From DASVTU01 sp036387415 (GTDB lineage: Bacteria; Acidobacteriota; Blastocatellia; Pyrinomonadales; Pyrinomonadaceae), in NCBI GenBank assembly GCA_036387415.1, contig DASVTU010000033.1, positions 443,607 to 507,606 of the forward strand: a DNA stretch of 64,000 bases. Direction: 5' to 3'. A model generated the notes under the pieces. The model worked only from the letters and a program-made list of their open reading frames with translations. It did no database searches and was not told the DNA's origin. Position numbers and translations under genes: made by a program. This document shows, piece by piece, positions 26,686 to 35,032 of the stretch; within the stretch, counting starts at the first letter, position 1, and each line of letters starts with the position of its first letter.

Positions 26686-27179
26686 TGCTTCGTGTAGCCG
26701 ATGTAGTTTTGCCAGAACACATCGAGGTCGGCGACTTCGGCGTCGGTTAGTTGTCGTTTCACTTTGGCGGGCACGCCCACGACGAGCGAGTGCGGCGGAA
26801 CAATCGTGCCGGGCGAGACGAGCGCGCCCGCCGCGACGATTGACTTCGTGCCGATGCGTGCGCCGTCCATCACGACCGAACCCATGCCGATGAGGCATCC
26901 GCGTTCGACGTAGCAACCGTGCAGTGTCACGTTATGTCCGACGGTCACTTCGTCTTCGAGAATGGTGGCGTGTGTGCCGTTGGCGACGTGGATGACGGTG
27001 CCGTCCTGCACGTTCGTGCGGTCGCCGATGCGTATGTAATAGACATCGCCGCGCACGACGGCGTTGAACCAGACGGAGGATTGCTCGCCGATAACAACGT
27101 CGCCGATGATTTGCGCGCTCGCCTCGACGTAGGCGGTCGGATGAATCTGCGGATGCTTGCCCTGAAAAGGTCTAATCAT
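26667..27179 (-). CDS. Gamma-carbonic-anhydrase-like hexapeptide-repeat protein
   Basis: This 170-residue left-handed beta-helix protein belongs to the YrdA/CaiE/CamH-like group. Hexapeptide rungs run from HPTAYVEASAQIIGDVVIGEQSSVWFNAVVRGD to IVPPHSLVVGVPAKVKR. The three zinc histidines are likely those in IHVANGTHATIL and TVGHNVTLHG. Members are trimeric and some hydrate CO2, though many have no shown activity. The ATG at 27179 (MIRPFQGKHP) is the family start. Confidence 0.85.
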   Translation of the reverse strand: MIRPFQGKHPQIHPTAYVEASAQIIGDVVIGEQSSVWFNAVVRGDVYYIRIGDRTNVQDGTVIHVANGTHATILEDEVTVGHNVTLHGCYVERGCLIGMGSVVMDGARIGTKSIVAAGALVSPGTIVPPHSLVVGVPAKVKRQLTDAEVADLDVFWQNYIGYTKQYKSEQ

Positions 27180-27266
27180 ATTGTTTCGCGCGGCAGCAGA
27201 CACAGGCCGCTGCGCCCTCCGCTGATGAAAGCAAAAACGTTAGCACGCGCTCTCGCCAATGGCAAA

Positions 27267-28292
27267 CTATGCCGGAGCGGAGAGGTCGCGGTAGGCGAAA
27301 CTCCGCTCGACGGAAGAGAATGTTTTGCCGTCAACTTCGGCGTAAGGGTAGATGAAATAGTTGAGCGGGTCGCCTTGCTGGCGCGGCGCGAGCAGGAGGT
27401 CGCGTCCGAGCGTAAACTCGACGCGGTTTTCGTCGTGAGCGCCGAAGAAGTATTCGCGTTTCGAGGGATTCTTGGCTGCCTCCGAAGCATCCACGGGAAC
27501 CCAACCAGTGCCCTTCAAATAGAACTCCGCCCAACAATGATAGCCGCTCACCTGTCCCGCGCCGCGCTCCTCCGGCAGCGGCAGGCCGATGGCGAAACGC
27601 GCGGGGATGCCGACGGCGCGTGCGTAGCCGATAAAGATGGCGTGGAAATCGGTGCAGTTGCCGCGCCGCGCATCGCACGCGTAGTAGATGTCGCCGCGAC
27701 CCCAACCCTGTCCGGTCTTGTCATACTTGACGGTGGCGACGATGTGATTATAAATCGCGCGTGCCTTCTCCAAATCGGTTCGCGCGCCTGCTTCGTCAAC
27801 CACTTCGCGCGCCCACGTTCTGATTTTATCGTCGAGCGGCACCAAGCGTTCCGGTTCCAACCAACCCGCCACGTCCGAAGTTATTTTTGCTTGCGCGCCG
27901 ACGTGGTTGGCCTGTCGGAGTCGTTCCTGTATGTGCTCAAGACGTGTGGCGCGGAAGCGCATGTTAACAGTGAAACTCTTTTGCTGCGGGTTTTTCAGGT
28001 TGATGTGGAGAACGCGATTTCCATGCTGCGCCTTGTGAATGCGATACGGATACGGCGAGTCGATTTGCAATCCCTTTATCTTTTGAAACGGGTCGTCGTG
28101 CGGCACGGGAATCCAGAGATTCACTTCGCGCGCGCCCGTCGGAATGTCTTTAATCGTTGCTTTGTATTCGATTTCAACCCTGCGTTTTTTCGGCACGACG
28201 CTGCCCGCGTCCGCGCGTACAACCCCAAACGAGAGCAACAACAACAGCGTCAGCCAAACAGACGGACGCAAACCGAGAACTGTTTTCGACAT
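27267..28292 (-). CDS. Exported transglutaminase-like protein
   Basis: This 341-residue protein has an N-terminal signal (hydrophobic PSVWLTLLLLLSFGVVRADA). A beta-rich region follows, then a transglutaminase-like cysteine peptidase core with the triad Cys in RGNCTDFHAIFIGYARAVGIPAR, His in GYHCWAEFYLKG and Asp in WVPVDAS. Such proteins cleave or crosslink peptides in the envelope. A strong GGAGGAG ribosome site lies just before the ATG at 28292, which settles the start. Confidence 0.85.
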   Translation of the reverse strand: MSKTVLGLRPSVWLTLLLLLSFGVVRADAGSVVPKKRRVEIEYKATIKDIPTGAREVNLWIPVPHDDPFQKIKGLQIDSPYPYRIHKAQHGNRVLHINLKNPQQKSFTVNMRFRATRLEHIQERLRQANHVGAQAKITSDVAGWLEPERLVPLDDKIRTWAREVVDEAGARTDLEKARAIYNHIVATVKYDKTGQGWGRGDIYYACDARRGNCTDFHAIFIGYARAVGIPARFAIGLPLPEERGAGQVSGYHCWAEFYLKGTGWVPVDASEAAKNPSKREYFFGAHDENRVEFTLGRDLLLAPRQQGDPLNYFIYPYAEVDGKTFSSVERSFAYRDLSAPA

Positions 28293-28779
28293 CTTCTCCT
28301 CCTCCGCTTCGCACATCCTCGTTCGGGGATGCGAAGCACAAACTCCTCCATCGGCACACGCGCCAACGCTTGTGTGGATGCGAAGTTCGACAAATGCGTT
28401 TATGGATTTTCGGAGCGCGCCCGCCGCTCCGACCGGAGGAAGGATTCGGTTGGCGTGCTCAGCGAGTTACATCATGGTGTCGCAAAACTTGCGCTCTCCA
28501 CGGAGAGCCGATTCATTTCTTCATGGTTTTCTCCTTGTTCTTTTTCTTTCTCATGTAGAACTCAACCCAGGATTAGCCACAGAGACACAGAGATATACAG
28601 AAGGTGGAAAGGTCAAAGGGGCAGAAGATTAAGAGAGGAAGTAATGAAAGGGAGCGCACGGACGCCCGTCCAGTTGTTTTCCTTTCAACGTTTTCGCGTT
28701 GTCCCATTTCCCCTTTGTCCGTCTCTGTGCCTCTGTGCCTCTGTGTCTCTGTGGCTAATTTCGGTTTTCAAATACGTCT
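28293..28779. repeat. Intergenic region with CACAGAG word-array hairpin
   Basis: The region is 487 bp without a supported gene. A perfect 21-bp inverted repeat (28572-28592 and 28739-28759; ATTAGCCACAGAGACACAG...) brackets 190 bp. Its arms are made of CACAGAG/CTCTGTG words, and inner purine and pyrimidine tracts (about 28605-28625 and 28700-28720) also pair. The rest, 28293-28560, shows one imperfect hairpin near 28305-28340 and otherwise nothing recognisable. Confidence 0.65.
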
Positions 28780-30750
28780 TTATTCTTCGCCCTCGCGCAG
28801 TTTTTCGAGGACGGAGAAATCTTCGAGTGTCGTCACGTCGCCGGAGACCGAGCCGCCCGAAGCGATTTCGCGCAGGAGCCGTCGCATGATTTTGCCGGAA
28901 CGAGTTTTGGGCAGTTGGTCTGTGAAGCGTATCTCTTCGGGACGCGCGAGCGCGCCGATTTCTTTGGCGACGTGTTCGCGCAGCGTCTTCTTCAACTCCT
29001 CTGTCCCTTCGCGTCCGCCTTCGAGCGTGACGAAGGCGATGATGGCGGAACCCTTCAACTCGTCTGGACGCGCGACCACTGCCGCCTCCGCCACCGTTTC
29101 GTGCGAGACGAGCGCACTCTCGACTTCGGCTGTGCCGAGACGATGGCCGCTCACGTTAATCACATCATCGACGCGACCCATAATCCAGAAGTAACCGTGC
29201 TCATCGCGGCGTGCGCCGTCGCCCGTGAAGTAAACGCCGTCAATCTCTGACCAATACTGCTTCCGGTAGCGTTCGTCGTCGCCCCAAATCGTCCGCAGCA
29301 TCGAAGGCCACGGACGCTTGATGACGAGATAGCCGCCCTCGTCTGTGCCGACGCTGTGGCCGTCTCTGGTCTGGATGTCGATTTGGATACCGGGGAGCGG
29401 CCTCGTCGCCGTGCCGGGCGTGGTCGGCGTCGCACCGGGCAGAGGTGAAATCATGATAGCGCCCGTCTCTGTCTGCCACCACGTATCAACAATCGGGCAA
29501 CGACCCTTGCCGATAATCTCTCTGTACCACATCCACGCTTCAGGGTTAATCGGCTCGCCCACCGTGCCGAGCAGACGCAAACTTGAGAGGTCGTGGCGGA
29601 GCGCCCATTGTTCGCCCCATTTGATGAAGGCGCGGATGGCGGTCGGCGCGGTGTAGAAGATGTTGACGCGATGCCGTTCGATGATTGACCAGAAACGGTC
29701 GGGTTCGGGATGGTTGGGCGCGCCTTCGTACATGAGCGTCGTCGCGCCGTTCGATAGCGGGCCGTAGACGACATAACTGTGACCCGTGACCCAACCGATG
29801 TCCGCCGTGCACCAGTAGGTATCCTCGTCTTTGAGGTCGAAGACCCACTTGGTCGTCAGATAGACTTGCGCGAGATAGCCGCCCGTCGTGTGGAGAATGC
29901 CTTTGGGTTTTCCGGTGGTGCCGGAGGTGTAGAGAATGTAGAGCGGGTGTTCGCTGTCGAGTTCTTCGGCGGGACAATGCGCGTCCACCGTCTCGACCAA
30001 CTCATGCCACCAGTAGTCGCGCCCCGTCTGCATGTGTACCTCGCTGCCCGTACGCTTGAGCACGATGCAGCCCTCGACGGTCGGAGTCTCTTTGAGAGCT
30101 TCATCAACGGTGGCTTTCAGTTTCACTTCTGCGCCGCGACGAAAACCGCCGTCGGCGGTAACGACGAGTTTGCAGCCCGCGTCGTTGATGCGGTCAATCA
30201 AGGCCGAAGCGGCGAATCCGCCGAAGATGATGGAATGCGTCGCGCCGATGCGTGCACAGGCAAGCATGGCGATTGCCAACTCAGGGACAAGCGGCATGTA
30301 GAGCGCAACGCGGTCGCCCGTCTTGATGCCCGTGCGCTTGAGCACGTTGGCGAAGCGGCAGACTTCACGATGGAGTTGCTGGTAGGTGAGCGTGCGTTGT
30401 TCGCCGGGTTCGCCTTCCCAGATGATGGCCGCCTTGTTTTTGCGCGGGGTGTTGAGATGGCGGTCGAGGCAGTTGTAGGCGACGTTGGTCGTGCCGCCGA
30501 CGAACCACTTGGCATGCGGCGGTTGCCAGTCGAGCACACGCTCCCAACGTCGGAACCAGTGGAGTTGGTCAGCGACCGTCGCCCAGAAGGTTTCGGGGTC
30601 GCGTTCAGCGTCGGCATAAATCCGTTCGTACTCCTCCATCGAGCGGACGTGCGCGTTCGCGGCAAACTCCGTCGGCGGCGGAAACAGACGCGTTTCGTGC
30701 AGGATGGATTCGATGGCGTTGGAATTCGGATTCGTATCCTTCGTGGACAT
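28780..30750 (-). CDS. acs: Acetyl-coenzyme A synthetase
   Basis: This 656-residue AMP-forming acetate-CoA ligase has the full ANL architecture. It has the N-terminal YERIYADAERDPETFWA, the P-loop-like LYILYTSGTTGKPKGILHTTGGYL, and the acyl-binding WQTETGAIMISPLPG. The hinge is YFTGDGARRDEHGYFWIMGRVDDVINVSGHRLGTAEVE, and the C-terminal acetylation or catalytic lysine motif is PKTRSGKIMRR. It activates acetate to acetyl-CoA in the cytoplasm and may be regulated by lysine acetylation, though no acetyltransferase is seen nearby. Confidence 0.95.
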   Translation of the reverse strand: MSTKDTNPNSNAIESILHETRLFPPPTEFAANAHVRSMEEYERIYADAERDPETFWATVADQLHWFRRWERVLDWQPPHAKWFVGGTTNVAYNCLDRHLNTPRKNKAAIIWEGEPGEQRTLTYQQLHREVCRFANVLKRTGIKTGDRVALYMPLVPELAIAMLACARIGATHSIIFGGFAASALIDRINDAGCKLVVTADGGFRRGAEVKLKATVDEALKETPTVEGCIVLKRTGSEVHMQTGRDYWWHELVETVDAHCPAEELDSEHPLYILYTSGTTGKPKGILHTTGGYLAQVYLTTKWVFDLKDEDTYWCTADIGWVTGHSYVVYGPLSNGATTLMYEGAPNHPEPDRFWSIIERHRVNIFYTAPTAIRAFIKWGEQWALRHDLSSLRLLGTVGEPINPEAWMWYREIIGKGRCPIVDTWWQTETGAIMISPLPGATPTTPGTATRPLPGIQIDIQTRDGHSVGTDEGGYLVIKRPWPSMLRTIWGDDERYRKQYWSEIDGVYFTGDGARRDEHGYFWIMGRVDDVINVSGHRLGTAEVESALVSHETVAEAAVVARPDELKGSAIIAFVTLEGGREGTEELKKTLREHVAKEIGALARPEEIRFTDQLPKTRSGKIMRRLLREIASGGSVSGDVTTLEDFSVLEKLREGEE

Positions 30751-31214
30751 AATCTGTAGCCCCTCAATTTTGATTGTGAACTAAAGATACCTACCCGACA
30801 GCAAAAGGTAAAAGGTAAAAAGCCAAAGTGACGAAGAAAACAACTGTTCTTTGCTCACTTTCGCCTTCGTCGGTTCGTATAAAGATGTCTGCGCGTGGAA
30901 GTTATGTTGCGGCGTCGGCGGAGCAAGCGGTATAAATCACCGAGACTTCTCAAACGTGTTGCGAACAGATAGACACCGACGTGGCGCGAGGTCTGATAGA
31001 TATTGCGTCGTTGCGGGGCGTTAGTAAGGTAAGACATACAGGGTCGAAGGCGACGTGAGACTCCGTTGGTCGCGCCGGACAGATGCGCCGCGCGGGCGGC
31101 AGGGACGCGTCGCAAGGAGAGAATTTGTTAACACTTCACCCCGCCCGCAAGCACGTCGCAAACTGCCCCACGCGGCGGGGTTTACGGACACAACCTTGAG
31201 AGGATATTGAGACG
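30751..31214. other. Non-coding region upstream of the peroxidase cluster
   Basis: The region is 464 bp between divergent starts. It holds a weak word-array hairpin (30825-30838 with 30847-30861, AAAGTGA words). A GC stem CCCCGCC/GGCGGGG at about 31138-31183, followed by TTTA, could attenuate the peroxidase transcript. I see no gene here. Confidence 0.45.
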
Positions 31215-32831
31215 ATGGCGACGCACGACAACACTGCCACAGCCCTCCTCGCCGCCGAAGAAGGCCATGCTCACGCCGCACCCGTGCCCGCCACGCTCGC
31301 AGCGACGGCGGTGTTCCCGTCCTTCAAGTTCGACCGGATGTTCCCCGACATCAAGGACACTACGCAGGGCGCTGACGCCGAACAGAAGGTGCGGGCACTA
31401 ATCGCTTTGGGGACGGTCATGGACGCCGTGTCGCCGCCGGGTCATGCCAACGGCAACCATTCGGAAGATTCATTGATTCCGGCGGGCTACACGTATCTTG
31501 GGCAGTTCATCGCCCACGAAATTACCTTTGACGGAAAGATGGAAGAGGTGTTCACGACAGAAGTGAATCCGGCGGACGTGCCCCAATGCTGCTCGCCCAC
31601 GCTCGACCTCGACAGCCTCTACGGAGGGAAGCCGGACAAGGAGAACGGCAGGCTATACCAAGCTGACAACGTTCGCATGAAAGTCGGCGAAACATCCAAC
31701 AGGTCTCATTGGCCGCGGACGCCTCCCTTAGACTTGCCGCGCACGTTGGTGGAAGGTAACCCTGTACCGCAGGCGACGATTGGCGACCGCCGCAATGATG
31801 AGAATCTACCGACCGCGCAGACGCACGTCGCCTTCATCAATTTTCACAACAAGGTAGCCGACTGGCTCGACGCCGAGAATGCCAAAAAAAGTCTTCCTCG
31901 CGCTTCCTTCGAGGAGGTGCGCGAGTTGGTCATCCGTCACTTCCAATGGATTGTCCTGAACGACTATCTCCCGCACATCGTCAACGAAGTCGTCCTCAGG
32001 CAAGTCATCAGCGACATGCGGAGCAATGGCGGTCAGGCTCGATTTTTCACGCCGCGCGACGGAGGCGGTTTATACATGCCCGTGGAGTTTTCCGTCGGGG
32101 CTTTTCGCTTCGGTCACAGCATGGTGCGTAGTTTCTACGACTGGAACTACTTCCACAAGACCAAAACCCACTTAGGAGCCGCTTCCTTAAGGGAGTTATT
32201 CAGGCAGACGGGCTTTAGCGGCGACCTCGGTCTTCTGGATAAGCTGAGCAGCGAATGGATCATAGACTGGAAACGCTTTTACGACTTCTCCACATCAGCG
32301 ACGCGCCCCAACTTTGCGAAGAAGATTGACACCACCTTTGATTTCAGGCTCGGCGACATCAAAGGTTTCCGTCATCCGCAGCAGGGCGGGCACTCAGAGG
32401 AGATGTTGAAAAGTTTCCGCCCGCTCCCCGTACGCAACCTGCTTCGCGGGTTCGCGTTGAGGCTACCGAGCGGTCAGGACATAGCCGAGGTGCTTGGGCT
32501 GAGCGGAACGCTGTTGGCTGACGACATCGCGCAAGGGTCGCACGAAGCGGTCTTGAGGGAGCACGGGTTCCACGAAAACACACCGCTCTGGTACTACGTC
32601 TTGAAGGAGGCCGCGACGCTCGGCGAGGGCAACCGGCTCGGCCCCGTCGGTAGTCGCCTCGTCGCCGAAACTTTCGTCGGAATCATCAGGAACAGCGAGT
32701 TCTCCATCCTCGACCCCGCTGACGAGACGAAAGACTGGCGACCAATCCTCGGCCAGCGTGCGCCACACGCGTTCGACATGACCGATATGCTCGAATTCAC
32801 AGGCATCGTCACTCCCATGGTTTTGAGCTAA
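31215..32831 (+). CDS. Animal-type haem peroxidase
   Basis: This 538-residue protein belongs to the peroxidase-cyclooxygenase superfamily. Visible landmarks are YLGQFIAHEITFDG with the distal histidine at about residue 101, GDRRNDENLPTAQTHVAFINFHN with the catalytic arginine, HFQWIVLNDYLPHIV, and FRFGHSMVR with the proximal histidine at about 301. No signal peptide is visible. Bacterial members oxidise halides or phenols, or introduce oxidative changes into other molecules. It is the first gene of a three-gene same-strand cluster with a small protein and a lanthionine-synthetase-like kinase. Confidence 0.85.
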   Translation: MATHDNTATALLAAEEGHAHAAPVPATLAATAVFPSFKFDRMFPDIKDTTQGADAEQKVRALIALGTVMDAVSPPGHANGNHSEDSLIPAGYTYLGQFIAHEITFDGKMEEVFTTEVNPADVPQCCSPTLDLDSLYGGKPDKENGRLYQADNVRMKVGETSNRSHWPRTPPLDLPRTLVEGNPVPQATIGDRRNDENLPTAQTHVAFINFHNKVADWLDAENAKKSLPRASFEEVRELVIRHFQWIVLNDYLPHIVNEVVLRQVISDMRSNGGQARFFTPRDGGGLYMPVEFSVGAFRFGHSMVRSFYDWNYFHKTKTHLGAASLRELFRQTGFSGDLGLLDKLSSEWIIDWKRFYDFSTSATRPNFAKKIDTTFDFRLGDIKGFRHPQQGGHSEEMLKSFRPLPVRNLLRGFALRLPSGQDIAEVLGLSGTLLADDIAQGSHEAVLREHGFHENTPLWYYVLKEAATLGEGNRLGPVGSRLVAETFVGIIRNSEFSILDPADETKDWRPILGQRAPHAFDMTDMLEFTGIVTPMVLS

Positions 32832-32974
32832 CTGTGGGTTTAATTCAAGGCGACCCGTCGCTCGGTTTTCGCGCGTCGCGGCTCGCAGACAACACCGTCA
32901 TGGATGACCCTTATGCCCTTCGTGAGTCGCCCGCGACGAAAACTTCCAAGACACAAACGTGGAGAAACAAGACC

Positions 32975-33388
32975 ATGAAGATACTCGACAGAGCCAATGC
33001 CATCAGCGCCCTCTTAACTCAGGATCAGCAAACGACAGGCGGCCTTTTGAGTCTACCGATGCAGGGCGCGGCCATCGCCGCGACCCTCGGAGGCATCAAG
33101 TCGGAGGCGTGGAAAAACTATATGTCGATTCTCGCCAGCAACGAAGACCAACTGAAGCGCCTGACAGGAAACGACGATCTATTCAACGAATCGTACGTGC
33201 GCGAGTCGAGCGCCTATCTGGTGTCGAATTCAACGTGCGGAGGGCTTACGCCGCAACGGCTCCCGCAGTTTGTAGACCCAAGAATTGACGATGATTTGTC
33301 GCCGCAGACCGACCCCAATTTCGTCAGATTCATCAACTTTGAATTCCCGGCTCCCGCCCCCAATCCGGGCGACGAACAGCCTACTTAG
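32975..33388 (+). CDS. 137-residue protein of unknown function, possible modification substrate
   Basis: The protein has a helical N-terminus (MKILDRANAISALLTQDQQ), a glycine/alanine-rich stretch, a single cysteine in VSNSTCGGLTPQ, and an acidic proline-rich tail. I recognise no family. It lies between a haem peroxidase and a LanKC-like lyase/kinase, a place where a RiPP precursor could sit. It is long for a precursor, with Ser/Thr spread through the chain. The ATG at 32975 has a GGAG upstream. A GTG at 32834 would extend it, but those codons look non-coding. A 7-bp hairpin follows the gene. Confidence 0.55.
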   Translation: MKILDRANAISALLTQDQQTTGGLLSLPMQGAAIAATLGGIKSEAWKNYMSILASNEDQLKRLTGNDDLFNESYVRESSAYLVSNSTCGGLTPQRLPQFVDPRIDDDLSPQTDPNFVRFINFEFPAPAPNPGDEQPT

Positions 33389-33399
33389 CCTGCTCCCTT

Positions 33400-33420
33400 C
33401 CCCACGCGCTGACCGTGGGG
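33400..33420 (+). terminator. Small hairpin between the 137-residue gene and the lyase/kinase gene
   Basis: CCCCACG (33400-33406) and CGTGGGG (33414-33420) form a perfect 7-bp stem with a 7-nt loop and no T-run. It could lower read-through or stabilise the upstream message, as is common between a precursor gene and its enzyme genes. Confidence 0.45.
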
Positions 33421-33439
33421 AGTCCGACGCATCACGGTC

Positions 33440-35032
33440 ATGGATAAAGAGATGAACGAAGCACAACAGCCGGAGGGTCAGGGAGGGGCTGGACTCCTTG
33501 CGACCTACAGGGCGCTGAACGCGCGTTGGGAAGCGTTGTGTGGACGCTACTTGAAGGTAGCGTCCATGGACTCGATGTGGGTGTATAGCCGTCTGTCCAG
33601 AAGGCTCGACCCTGAGCAGGGTTGGAAGCTCCAGCTGTCGGCGACGGTTCTGACGGCGGTCGAAGTTTTGGAGGCGGTCGCGCCTCTGCTGCATAGCCGT
33701 GGAGTCTTGTTTAAGGCTCCGCGTTCGCTCAAGGAGTTGAGCAAAATCAACAGCGGGATTTACTACGGCTATAGTCAGGTGGGTAAGTTCATCACGGTCT
33801 ATCCGCAGACGACGGAGGAGGCGGCGCGGCTCGCGCGTGAGTTGCACCGCAGGACACGCGGAATCGCTGCCCCATCCGTCCCCTTCAACCTGAAATTTCG
33901 CCCCGACAGTCGCCTCTACTACCGTTATGGTTCCTTCAAGGCGCTGGAATTGGTCAACCCCGACGGCTCGCGCACACTCGCCTTACGCGCGCCGGACGAA
34001 GACCTTGTGCCCGACGTGCGCGACTCGGAGAAGGCCAAGCCCGACTGGGTTCCAGACCTCTTTCCGGCGCGACGCGCACGCCGTGAGACAAAGGTTGCCG
34101 ATACCCCTTTGAAAACCACTTTCCGTGCGTTCCGCGCGCTCTCGCAGAGGGGCAAGGGAGGCGTCTATCAGGCGTTTGATGTCGGTGCGTCGCCGCCGCG
34201 TTTCTGCGTTCTGAAAGAGGGACGGAGGAACGGCGAGACCGCGTGGGATGGAAGGGATGGTTATTGGAGAGTCGAACACGAAGGGCGCGTCCTCGCGTCG
34301 CTGCACGATGCGGGCGTGGCCGTGCCGCGCGTCTACTCGTCGTTTAAGGCCGAGAAGAATTTCTATCTGGCAATGGAGTTCATGGAGGGCGAGACGCTGG
34401 ATGCATGGCTAGGCAAGAGACGAAGGAGGATAGAGGTGCGCCGTGCGCTGAGCTATGGCGTCCGGCTCGCCACTCTTATCTCGCAGATACACGACGCCGG
34501 ATGGGTCTGGCGCGACTGCAAGCCGAGCAACCTGATGGTGACGCAAGCGGGCGTCTTGAGGCCGATTGACTTCGAGGGTGCGTGTCCGGTCGATTGCCCC
34601 GACCCGATGCCGTGGGGTACGCCCTCTTACACGCCGCCGGAGTGGTGCGACGAGTCGCGTGGACGGACGAGACTGCCCGAAGACTTATACGCACTCGGCG
34701 CAGTCGTCTACCACCTGTTAACCGGCTCGCTGCCCGACTCCGCGCCACTGCTGCCCGTCGGAAAGCTGCGACGCAATATCCCCGACGGCGCATGCCGCGT
34801 GATAGAGGAGTTGCTCGACGCAGACCCTGCGCAACGACCCGACGCGCGGGGCGCGGCACTCCGTCTGGAAGCCGCGCTCTCTTCCATGACCACTCAGCGC
34901 ACAGACGGTTCACGCGAGCGCAAGATGCGTCAATCGCCCTCACGTCCCGTGCGTGCGTTTGCTAACCTACGGCTTGCGGATTCAGGGTTTGAGATTGAGA
35001 CGGCGGGCGAGGTCGGCGTAGCGCGGGTCTGA
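33440..35032 (+). CDS. Class III lanthionine-synthetase-like lyase/kinase without a cyclase domain
   Basis: In this 530-residue protein, residues 40-165 resemble the N-terminal lyase domain of LanKC enzymes: YSRLSRRLDPEQGWKLQLSAT, INSGIYYGYSQVGKFITVYPQ, and YYRYGSF. Residues 230-490 are a protein kinase with lysine in CVLKEGR (259), WRDCKPSNL as catalytic loop (358-364) and DFEG for DFG (377-380). LanKC proteins phosphorylate Ser/Thr of a precursor and eliminate phosphate to give dehydroamino acids, and a C-terminal LanC-like cyclase normally follows. Here the protein ends about 40 residues after the kinase and the next gene is on the other strand, so the cyclase is truly absent. Confidence 0.75.
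   Translation: MDKEMNEAQQPEGQGGAGLLATYRALNARWEALCGRYLKVASMDSMWVYSRLSRRLDPEQGWKLQLSATVLTAVEVLEAVAPLLHSRGVLFKAPRSLKELSKINSGIYYGYSQVGKFITVYPQTTEEAARLARELHRRTRGIAAPSVPFNLKFRPDSRLYYRYGSFKALELVNPDGSRTLALRAPDEDLVPDVRDSEKAKPDWVPDLFPARRARRETKVADTPLKTTFRAFRALSQRGKGGVYQAFDVGASPPRFCVLKEGRRNGETAWDGRDGYWRVEHEGRVLASLHDAGVAVPRVYSSFKAEKNFYLAMEFMEGETLDAWLGKRRRRIEVRRALSYGVRLATLISQIHDAGWVWRDCKPSNLMVTQAGVLRPIDFEGACPVDCPDPMPWGTPSYTPPEWCDESRGRTRLPEDLYALGAVVYHLLTGSLPDSAPLLPVGKLRRNIPDGACRVIEELLDADPAQRPDARGAALRLEAALSSMTTQRTDGSRERKMRQSPSRPVRAFANLRLADSGFEIETAGEVGVARV

Noticed and set aside
26919..28889. 656-codon open frame on the plus strand across the carbonic-anhydrase-like and transglutaminase genes
   Set aside because: It crosses two well-supported minus-strand genes, an intergenic hairpin and part of acs, and its translation has no recognisable protein features.
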